Positions 40,001 to 52,000 of a stretch of DNA of 64,000 nt are shown here, piece by piece. Origin of the DNA: Parus major. Taxonomy: Eukaryota; Chordata; Aves; Passeriformes; Paridae. Position 1 is the first letter of the stretch, and every line of letters starts with the position of its first letter. Made by a program: the position numbers and the translations under genes. The stretch is from assembly GCF_001522545.3 (NCBI RefSeq), contig NC_031769.1:3429369-3493368 (forward strand), read 5' to 3'. The notes beneath the pieces are model-generated. The model saw nothing but the letters and a program-made list of their open reading frames with translations. It was not told where the DNA came from and searched no databases.

Positions 40001-43000
40001 AGGAGATAAATAAACAAGGCAGAAGCAGTGAGAGGGTAATAATAAACCACTGTCAGTTGAAAGGAGTGCACAACAAGCACATGAATAACTGACTAGAGGA
40101 ATTAAGGAAATAATACAAGCTTAATTAATTAAAGCTATTATCTGTGCTTCAAGTGGGCTGATGCACGAGGGTATTTTTCTGAATTGAGCCATCCCTATAT
40201 TTGTCACCTGGATAGGGAATTCTCTGGAATGCAGCACATGTCCAAAAGTACAACACAGAGCCACCCACTGCAGCTTCAGCTAAGGCACCTCAAATAACAT
40301 CCTCACAAATCTATTCACATTTACCATAATTAGTCTTACTTTTGCAAGAGAAATATCAATTGCCTTTGATACTATTTGAAGCATATAGAGTGTTGAAAGA
40401 TCTGCAGTCTTATTAACTTCTCCAGTTGTCTCTTCATCCTTGACATCAACTGAAAGGAAAAAAAAAGCAAGTGTTGGATGGCAAGAATTTCCTCAGTACT
40501 CTCAGTGCTAGGGGATCATCAACATGAAAATTAACATCTATTGCCTTTATAAAATGGAAAATATAAGATAAGAAAGTAAGAGATAATATAATATATATTA
40601 TGTATTATATGTTATACATTATATTATACATATATTATATATAATACAATATATATATGCTATTTATTATGTTATATTGTATATAATATTATATATCATA
40701 TTGTATATAATATATAATATATAATATATAATATATAAGATATAAGATATAAGATATAAGATATAAAATATAAGATATAAGATATATAATATATAATACA
40801 TTGCATATTATATATTGTATATTGTATATTATATACTGTATATTGTATATTGTATATTATATATTATATATTATATATTATATATTATATATTATATATT
40901 ATATATAATATTTTATATATTAAGAGATAAGAAAAGATAAGAAAAGGTAAGAAAAGATAAGAAAATAAAAGAAAGGGTGGATAAAAATACACAAGCCAAC
41001 CTTTGTTTCTTTATTTCCTAATGATTTCTTTGTCTTACCTGAAAGTTTATAGCAAATTTATAGCAATTGCTCTAAAGCAACTAAGAATTACAAAAGCAGC
41101 CACTCCTACGTATTTATTTGGCCACAGCTGCTCTGAACAATAAAAAAGATGGGAAATCCAAACAAACTTGACATAACTTACTCAATTCTAGGACTTCTTT
41201 CATCTGGTCTTCTTTATAGCCAGTGGATGTTGGAGACTTCCTACATGAAAATAAGTCAAGAAATGAAGGACAAAATGTTCATTTTAAATGAGAAAAGTTG
41301 TTTGAATAAACAACAAGACATAGGGAGCATGCCCACACAAGGATATACCTTTTACATATGTGGGGGTGTGTGCAAATATTTATATATATGGTGTAAGAAA
41401 TAAATGGTATTGGAGAAAAGCCCTTTTTCAATGGAAGAAAGCTGCACTCCAGGAGTTCATCAGGAAAAGCAGCCAGGACAGTTTCAGTCCTGTTCCAGCA
41501 CCAATCTCATTTCATTCGTGTGATATGACAGATCAGGTCATAAAATAAAATTTAAATCCCTGACAGGGATCAGGGTAAGATTTAAATTAGTCATTAAACT
41601 ACTTTTAATATCCAAATAATAAAAGTGGGAATAGATCCTAGACTGGCTCCTTTAGCAGTGTATTACTTTAATCCACTAAGAGGGATCAGTTGTTCAACTC
41701 CTCTTGTGATTTAATTGTGTATTACACAATTAAAATGATTAAAAGGTTAAAATTCATATGAATAACTTCTAAAAAGACTAAGCATTTAAATTTGTCTGTG
41801 AAGTCAGAGCTGAAATAAAACATTAGATTTTTGGAGACTGGATGGGTTTTATTCTTCCTGTTGAAATCACACCAAAACGAATCCAGAATCAAGGAAAAGT
41901 TTTGAATAACTAAAAACACTAAAAATAGACTTTCTTTTTTCTCTTCCCCCCCCCCCCCCCCCCAAAAAAAAAAAAAAAGCAATACTGTATCATTGGCTTT
42001 TGCTTTGGAAAAAAGGTATTGCACTGACAATCCTTTCAAAAATAGTATGGAATACTTTCCTCAGCAACATTCTTTGTATGCACGATATTACAGCAATAAC
42101 TGCTGTCATGTCACATACTTTCCATGAGCTTAATTTCCTTTCCAGAGCATGAAATAATAAAACCAGAACACAGAGGTATCACACTCAGGATTTGCCCAGT
42201 TTAAAGGCATTTTGGCAGCTTTCTCACAGATACTATTTGGTACTATAAGAACAGAAACACTTTTATTTTTGGCTATAAATAAGTTAAAGGACTGAAGCAA
42301 TGAAATGTGGGTGGCCCCCATTCGGGACAGACAGAATGGAAATGAATCACCCACATTCTAGGAACTTCAGGTAAAAATAAATAGGAGGTCAGTGAAAATC
42401 AGAGGAGTGAGAGAAAATTTGTGTAGTGGCATAAGCAGCACTGAGCTCCCACTGAATATTACTGGATTTTTAATAGAGTTGATAGTGGTAAATTTTCCAA
42501 GACAGCCAGATCTCCCCTTGTTTCCTAACATGAATTTCTGTGTTTCCTAACATGAATTTCAGCTGAGATTGCCTTCCCATAGCTGCTTGCTACTGTTTTC
42601 CTCTCTCCTGGTTGAGGAAAGGGTCTTAATGACAATAAATTCACCAATAAAACACTTTTCAGCCAAGTCATGTCACTCAGGCATTACCAAAAACCACATT
42701 TCTGTTTTCTCTGATATTGCACACTATTCTCCCTTCTTTTCTAGTGTTTTTTTTCCCAGTCAATCCATTTCTAAGTAGTTTTGCAAGGCCAAGGCCAGGG
42801 CTTGGAGCAAGCAGGTCCAGTGGGAGGTGTCCCTGCCCATGGCAGGATGATCTTTAAGGGCTTTCCAACAAAACTGGTCTGGGATTCTGGGATTCTGACA
42901 CAGTGCAGCACCACACTTTCCAGTTATAAATGAAAATACAGCCATCCATGGTATAATTCACATATAGCTCGGCTGGCACCAGTTTTTGTAGTGTTAATTC

Positions 43001-46000
43001 TCTCTGGAAAGTCTAAAAGATGTTGGTTCTACACCCATTCCAGGAAGAACCAAGCCTGGGATGCAAAATGTTCTGAATTCTCAAGGCTGAGGATTCCCGT
43101 CAAGCTGAGGAAAGCGCTGACATCCAAGATTAATGTTGGGTGTTTTCTGCTGAAGTGGGGTATTTTTGCAGGTGGAGGTTCCCCTCCTTGAGGGGAACTT
43201 GTGTTTCTCTAAAAAGCCAGGACATTTATTGCAATTTCCATTTCAGCAAAGGGCTGCTGTCCCAGGAAAATTTATTGTAGGTGTAAAACCATTTGGCTGG
43301 AACACTTAGGGAAGGGGGAAGTCATCCATCATGGCAGGAAAATGGGACAGGAAGAAAATATGTTTCATTCTGAACACACTATACAGTATTTTCTCTAAAT
43401 ATTTGAACATTCCTCTCTGCCCCCCGAGCACTGTAGGAAAATGATCTACAGAGAAGAGCTGAGTTCACAGAGGGGGAACCCCTTGGCACAATAATGGATG
43501 TGCATTTCACCACTTCCTATTTACACCAACACCCACAGGAGGTCAAATAAACAAAGGGGCTTAAAAGTTAAACATCAGTGGCTTTAAGGTGAATGTGGTG
43601 GTAAAACCCATTTTCATTGCCAGATTACAACAGCTTTTCCACTGGATGCAGAAGAGGCAGGCATATCCAATATTCTTGGAATAATGAGTAAAATCTGCAC
43701 AGTAGGTTATTCAAATAATTAATTAAAATAATTAATTTTATTATCAATTTTATTAATTTTTAATAATAAAAATAATTTAAAAATAACCTCTACTGTTGTT
43801 TGCACAAGGGTAAAAAAGGCCATCCTGTGTGGTGCAGCTTGTCACTGCTTTGGGGCACAATTATAAAACCAGAATTATTACAAGCAATTGTAAAGATACA
43901 AAGGACATCATCACAACCAATGCCAGGCAGTATTTTTCTACAGGAAAAAGGTCAAGTCATGAGGATTTAATATAAATTCTATCATGCTGGCAAGTCTGGT
44001 TGACAAAGGTAACAGAGGCTCATAGATTTAATTTCCCCAAATTTCCTTTTTAGTGAAGACCTGCATCTGACTTGATCTGAACATTTGCAATGTGAAAGAA
44101 TAACTGGTGAACAGGTGGCAGAGAGGAATCTGTGAACACTGACAGATATAAAACAGGTAAATGAGAAACTTGGCATTGAAAGGATCATTTCTAACAGAAG
44201 TGGCCACTCCTGACAGAGAGATTCCCCCACACATGAATCTGTGTTTGTCCTGCTGAATTTTACTAACTGTGACAATGTGAAATCTTTGTTGAGAAGGTTT
44301 GTATATAAAAAAATTAATTACTACAGCCACAGGTTGAGCTACAAGATGGTTTGGAGTGCCTGAGAAATTGGGCTCACCTGAACACAAAGCTCACCCATAG
44401 GCTATGAATGAATATTTATCTGCAGCTAGAAAATCAGAACTGTAATAAAAAGGGAGATGCTTTGTTTCTACTGTTCTCCACCAGAGATTTTGGAGTGTGA
44501 CATCCTCCCACTGGAATTTCCAAGGATCCCACCAAGTACCACCTGTGTGAACTCAGCATTACGTTCAGCAACTCTAAACTGCTGTCAGCAAAATAAACAA
44601 GAATCGGTATTTTTTTTAAAAAAGGGATGAAATTCCATTAAATAAAAATGCACTGAACACACAAGACACTAAATAAAGCACAGAAAAGGGTTCCCAGATT
44701 TTGGCACTCCACCAATTCACATCAGTGGAGATGAACCCAACCCTTTGCTCTGTTCACCATCCATAAAAAACCCACTCTGTCTGGTTTGGGCCTTCAACCC
44801 TTAGGTCATTTAATTTTTAAGGATATGGAATATTTGTGTTCTTCCATTTCCTGTCAGAAACCTCAGATTTTTAACACTCCAAACCTCTGTAACCTGACAG
44901 GTATCAGCAATATAATCAGCAATCTTCCTGAAAACTCACATCAACTGTTAAACTGGGAGATAAAAGCTTACACTGTGGATGGGGTATTCTTCTGTCTCAT
45001 CTTACTATAAAAAAAAAAGGTGAATTCAAAAAACAGGTTACTGGTGAGCCCACAGAGATTTTACCTCCTGGTAAAGCAATCTTAGGGGTAAATAGGGGTA
45101 AAAAAAAATTCCCTGTGCTACCTGCACACAACTGGTAAGTAATTCCAAGTAATTCCAGAGTCATGGAATAGTTTGAGCTGGAAGACACCTCAATGATCCT
45201 CTAATGCAAATTCTCAACTGACTGAGTGCATTTCAGAGGTAAACTCTCCAGATTTACCTCCTTTCCAAAAATAAAGAAATTATACAGAAGCCATTTGTCA
45301 TTTCCAGTAATTGCAAAGTGCCTCTTCCTATGGAGTGCTGGAAAAATACTAAAAGGGCAAATGGCAGCCCCACAGATGTTACTCTGCTGCCATAAATCCA
45401 TTGGCACCACACGAAAGTCACAATAGTTTATAACTTATTTTAGGCCCTTTTTTCCGGTCCAAGCATTATGTTATGAAAGGTGTTACGCAACTCCAGGCAC
45501 TTGAAGGTTTTTCACTCCTGATTTGGCAACCACGATCGTTCTTTTCATCCATGGGCGAGTCAAATCCATATTCCCCACGGGTGAGCGCGTTTTGTTGGGC
45601 TGTGTGAGTCAAATCCAGTAAGGGACTGGGAGTTAGGGATCAGAACCCCTCCAGGTTTGGTTCCTCTCTCCAGGAAGGTGTGGCTGCAGTGTTCTCACAG
45701 TGTTTCCTCCCTCCAAACCCACTGCAGAGCACAGGGGGAAGCTGGAGATGATGCAGAGCGTGGCTGGAGGACAAGGCACAGATCCCAGACAAGGTGGAAG
45801 GAAATGTGCCAACGTAATTCACTCCTGGGCTGCTCCAGCACTGCTCTCACCGTGTTTCCTGCCTCCAAAACCACTCCAAAGCACTGAGGATGATGCAAAG
45901 GGTGGCTTGAAGGACAATGCAGAGATCCCAGACAAAGGTGGAAGGAAATGTGCCGATGTAATTCACTCCTGGGCTGCTCCAGCCCCGCGTTCCTTTCTGC

Positions 46001-49000
46001 TCTTTCCGCTGGAACTCTGACTCAACTCTTACTCTGAAGAAACACCACCCCAGCTCAAAGCATCCTCTTCCTCTCACAGTGGGAAAAATTGAATTGATTC
46101 CTCACTGCTCACACACACACTGAGAATCCTGGAATAACCTGGGGCTTTCTGGCTGCTTTTAAATGAGATCAAGTCCAAAACGACTCAGCCGTGGGAGCTC
46201 AGCCCTCATTCCACAGAATTGGTTGTCCAGGTGGTGAGGACTTTCAGGAATTGCTCAGCACCTCCCAGGATCAAAACTTTGTTACTCATCAAATTGCCAG
46301 GTATTATTTTAGACAGAGCAATCCCATCCCACACACCGATTTTGTGCGTAACACTGAAATATTGCAGCCCACCAGGCAAACAACACACAATATTCCTAGA
46401 AAACCAAAATGCACAGTAGGAAAGACTGAAGCCAAGCAAAAGTGCTGGGTAAATAATGTACATTACATAACTTTGCTGGAACTTTTTTTTCTTCCATCTG
46501 GAAACTCAATTTTATTTTAAAAAAAAGGTGTTAAAACTGGAACGTTAATTAGTATTCCTTATGAAATGAGACATTCAGATATTAATTCAGATTAATATTT
46601 TTAAGGATATGGAATATTTTTAAGGATATTAATTAACTAATTCAGATATTAACCTTCAACAGGCATTGAATTCTCCTGTTTCACTCTGCTGAGAAATTAT
46701 CAGTGCAGTCCAGAAACCTCCTGGGTTTCTTGTGCTCTGCTTTGTTGCTTACACTGACTGAGGGAACACCAAATCCTGCTCAGAAAATCATGGCCAGCGT
46801 TCTCTGCCAATCTCCTCGTGCAGGTCAGCCCAGATTGTGGCTGGGGATGATGCAGGATAAAAAGATAGGATGAAAATCTTTCCAGTTTTAGGCACTCAAC
46901 CATCTCTAGTTGACAGGTATTGGCTCAGTCATCACATGGAAAATAATCTTTTTTTATTCCTGTTAATAACTGAGAGCATGAACATCAATCCTTTAAGGAC
47001 TACAATACTTAGAAAATAATATTTTGAAGGTGTTATGGTCTTTATAATATTTATACAGTAATATTTTGAAAGTGTCAGATATCTAAAAGAATAAAAACCC
47101 AAACTAAACAACCTTGAATATATTTTTAAAGGATTTAAGGGATTTCTTTAAAGATCTGTATTTTTTTCCTCTAGGATTTCTGATTTCTATAAAGAAGTTT
47201 TCAGGGCCTATTTCTTTAGAACACATGAAAGACAAAAAAGCAGAATTTTCACTAACACAATGGGTTCACCTGTACTGTGATTTTATAACAATGAGGACCA
47301 GGCCAGGAGCAGAAGGTGGCAGTTCTTGCCCTGTTATCTGAGAGTCAGTGTGACAATGCTAGAGACATCCCCAAATACATGGAGGAAACATAAAACTGAT
47401 CAGTAAAACCTAATAGAGAAACAACAGCAAAAGTTCAGAGCAGGAAAGATAAAAATATTTAGCAGTTAGTACAAGCTTCAGACAAAAAATGCCTAAAGGC
47501 AAAATATTTAGAGTATTTTAAAAAAAGTGAGTATGTAGCAAGGAACAGAAACACCAGTCAAAAAATCAACTTCAGCTATGGGTAACAGGGTAAAACACAG
47601 CAAATGGAAGGTGAATACAGCAAAAAAACTCCTTATAATAAGCACTGCCAGAAAGTGGAATGTATTACCAGGGGAGACGTGTCACCTGAGTCATTTAAGA
47701 ATGGACCAGACGAAACCTGGAAAAAGTATCACAGCAAATATAAATATATATAGCAGTGATTAATCTGCCATAAAAAGAAATGACCCTAAAAGTTCTTTTC
47801 CATCCGTAATTTCTAGGATTCTATGAAATATGAGTCATGCTCCACTTGGTGACTATGGCAATTCCCTAACCCAACCCTATGTGTGTTAGGATGCAGGGCA
47901 CTGCTAGAAAAAGGCTTCTTACCAAACAATGAGGGATATTTTGGGAATGGGAAGCACTAAACAGTGGTGAACTCAGCAGAGAGACCATGGCAGGAGCAGA
48001 AACTCTGGCTCTGAGCTCACTGAGCACACATCATTTCCTAGTGGAGATGATGCCTGGAACAGAGGCTAGAAAGGGTTAAAGGAATAAAATGGGAATTTAT
48101 TAAAAGGCCTTTAAAGGATGCACCTTGGGCAGTACAAGAGCCCAGCTGTGGCTCCACCCAGGATGGACACCTGGTCTCAAGTTTTCACACTTCTGTAAGT
48201 TTGGTCTGTTCCCATGTTGGGGATAATTGTCCAATTCCAGCTGCAGGTGATGCAGTCCCATCCTCCCACATTGCTCTCCTCAACTTGCAGCTGTTTGTAC
48301 TTTTTGGGCCTGAAGCTGCAGCGGTGTCCTTGGTTCTGGGACTGGAAAAGGATTGTTGTGTCTGACAGCTGTGAGGAGAACTTGCTCACACTTCATGTGC
48401 AGAGCTATATACCAATGCAGTATATGCAGAAACTGGAAAATATGAAATCTAAACCTTAAGGCACCATTCCCCAGCCGAAGTGCATGGGAGAGGCTCAGCT
48501 TTGGGTTGGAAAAGGCACTTTAATTCAATTTCCCCAGCCATAAAGCAGTCCCTGGTGCCTGGAGCACCCCTCTGCACTGGCAGAATGCTGCAGGAGAGCA
48601 GCACAGCTGGCCAGGCACAGACACTTCAGGACATTGCTCACAACACAAGGATGAGTGCAGAATCAATCATCCTCCCTGCTCTGGAACTGTACACACATTT
48701 CTGGACAACAGGATTCACTGCTGCATCCCTCTGCTCGTTAATGGCAGCAGAAGTTTTGGTTCTGGCATCACTGTACTCCCAATTCTTTGTGCCTTTTTGA
48801 TTCTCAGCCATTCCCTTGGAGTTCCTAGGAAATATCCTTAACTTCAGGTCCTGATTGCAAAGTCCTTTTGTTCCCTTGGTCAAGTTTTACCCTTTTTTTT
48901 TCTGATTTCAGTGCTCCGATTCTGGTTTTATGCTGTTTTTCTTGGAACTGGAGGAGGGAAGTTGGTTTGCTTTATATGTGAAACCCAGAATTTCAAGCAT

Positions 49001-52000
49001 CACATGCTCTTCTTCATAACTCCCAGAAGAGAAATGGAGCTGTACAGACCAAATCTGCCCATTTAACTCAGCCAAAGGTGGTTTCACCCCACTGCAGAAC
49101 TGCCAGCTCAGATTTACTCACCCAAAATTTATTTATTCAGCTGACAACAGGAGGCTTTGCACAGCACCACCACACTTTGCACTGATAGACTTAATGGCAA
49201 AATAGGAAAACATTTCAGGGGCTACAGGAGCAACAACTGCAGCAGGTCTCTGTAGTCAAGATGAAAGAACTGTTTCTCAACTGTTCTGAAGTGGGTTTTT
49301 CTTGCCTTTCCCCAGTTCTGTTCCCTCAAGCTGTGAAATGGGGAAATCTTGACCTTCTAACCCCATGCAACCTTCCCCAAAAAAAGTCATTATTCATCAC
49401 AGCTTTTTTCTGGAAAAGCAACAGAAAGTCTTTAATGCAAGGACAGTCACCAACTTTGACACCCATTTATTTTTTTTAAAATTTCTAAAGATCGTGAATT
49501 CCATTCCACTCATTTTTTATTCCCTGTGCTGAGGTTAATATAAATATTCCCTCCATTATGGATTCAGCACCAAAGGGAATCACAGGATGGTTTAGAGCTC
49601 ACCTGGCCCAACCCCACCTCAAGACATTAAAGGAAGGAGAGAGCTTTCCCTTGCTGCCATTCAAGGCTCTACCCAGGATAAAAGACTCAGGAAAATCTTT
49701 ATTAATTTGCACCCTGAGACCTGAGGATGTTCCCTCAATATCACCTCTCCCAAGTTCCTATGAATCTTAAGAAACCACAGAAATGGCAATTTTTAGGTGA
49801 AACATTGCATCAGTCACTTGGACTGATTTTTAAATTTTTTTTAAATTTATACTTTTAAATTGAGGTTTTTATCCCCTTCAAAATCTCTTTAAAAAAAAAA
49901 AAAAGTAGTGAATAATCTAAGTAAATAAATAATAATAAAATTATAAAATAAAATAATAATAAAGTAATAATTTTACTTCCTGAGAGGAACAGGGAATCAA
50001 CTAAAAAAAGGGGAATACTCCTTGGAAGATGAACAATAAACAACAGCATCAAAATGACCTGAAAGGGGTTTCAAATTTGCCACTGAAGTGGCACTGAAAC
50101 ATAAATGTCATTTTTAATTTGTTAGTTAAATAGAATTGCTGTGAAGGAACATGGAGGACCTACTGACATATTTCTGTATAAATGCTTCTACAACATCACT
50201 GCATCCCAACACTAAAATCTTGGCTCCAAATAAAATGGAGATTCCCTTTTTCCAAGGAATCACATGGAAAAGACAAGGGGCCATGGGTACAAATTACAAA
50301 TTACATTCCAACTGGACACAAGAGGAAAATTCTTCAAGAGAACAATCAGCCATTGGAACAATCCCCCAGGGAAAAGTGTTAAATTCCCAAAGCCTGTGAA
50401 ATTTTAAGATCTGGCTGGAGGGGGCTGGGTCACCTTGCCTAGACTGTGCTTTTGCCAAGGAAGGTTGGACCAGGTGATCCTTGAGGTCCCTTCCAACCTG
50501 GTCTTGTGGGATTGTGTGAATTGAGAAATTAAACTGGCTGCTGTCTGCTTACAGGTGAGGATAAATGAAGATTTGCTGCCACCTATATATTGCTTTTCTC
50601 ATGGATTAATTTAAAAAAACATAAAAATCTAAAGAAAACCCCACCTGTAGAATCTGGGTAGGCATCCAAACTCTACAGCATGTTATTTCTTTATGAAATA
50701 ACCCTTCATGACTTGGCAAGAAATACAATCATGACAATAAACAACCATCACTGGCCCTTTTAATTTCTTTCATTAAAAGGTGTGAGTCAAAATGCTGTGC
50801 ATCTGCCTTTCCCTAGGATGTTTTGATGGCCAGATATTCTTTTAAGGCTTGGCAGTAGTTTTACTTCCAATTTTTTCTCATATGTTTGCAGAGGATGCCT
50901 TCAGCTTGCAGGCTGTTACAGCACTTTTGACATGGGAGAAAAGAGAATCAAAAAGTAAATGGAAGGAAAAATAAGGTTTATCTTTAGTATTCCATGGGAA
51001 ACAAAACCAGAATTTCAGATGCTGTGAATGAACCAGCTGTGGTTAATCCTATAGAGGTTTTCAGCCCACTCATCTAAATACTGAGATTAGCATTTATATC
51101 ATATATATATAATATATATTATTATTAATTTAATAAATATAATAGTTATTCAAATATTAAATTAATATTTATATATTAGCATTCTGGAAGAGGATCCAGA
51201 CAAATATCCACTCCCACATTGTAACTTTTCATTCTTTAAAATGCTCAATCACTTTGGCCAAAACCCACAGGGCTCCCAAACACTGCAGGAAAGGGAAGGT
51301 TGAAGGGAAATAAAAGCCTTGCAAGAGCCAACCCTTATACTGTGGGTGTTTATTTGGAGTCTCTGTTCCTCCCATTGAACTCCAGGAGTCTCAGCACCCT
51401 GCTGGATTCTGGGGGCGCTTCCAGGAGCTCAGAGCTCAGCAGGGATTCAAAAACTCTGCTGGCTCCAGCTCACACTGCCCGGCAGGAACGATCCCTGCTC
51501 CTCTGGAAACGGGCTCTGCTTAGGAAAGGGCTCCCTCTCCTGCTCCTGCTGAGACCAAAGCAGCTCCTGAGGGAAGGGAATTGTTCCAATCCCTCCCTGC
51601 AGGGATGGAGCAGACAGGATGGCAGCACACTGCACAGGATGTGCTGTGCCCTGGGTCACCCCCTCCAGCCCAGCTCCTCCAAAGGCTGGGAAGTGTCAGC
51701 GTGCCCAAACACATCTGAGTGAACCACAGAATTACAGAGTTCTTAGGTTGGAGAAGACTTCTAGGATCAGAAAGTCCAACCATTACCCCAGCACTGTCAA
51801 ATTTATCACTAAAACCCTGTCCCCAAGTGTCACATCCACATGTCTTTTAAACACCTGCAGGGATGGTGACTCCACCACCTCCTCAGACAGCCTGTTCCAA
51901 TGCTGAACAACCCTTTCATGAAGAAAGGTTTCCATATCTGCCACTACCCTAAAGTAAATATTCTCAAGTTTTATGGTCTTCTAGGTGAAGAAACGTTTCC

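Larger units (their letters stand above)
39367..41181. other. Introns 6 and 7 of MINDY4
   Basis: Intron 7 (973 bp) shows nothing notable. Intron 6 (732 bp) is almost half AT dinucleotide repeat (see the separate entry). Confidence 0.8.
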
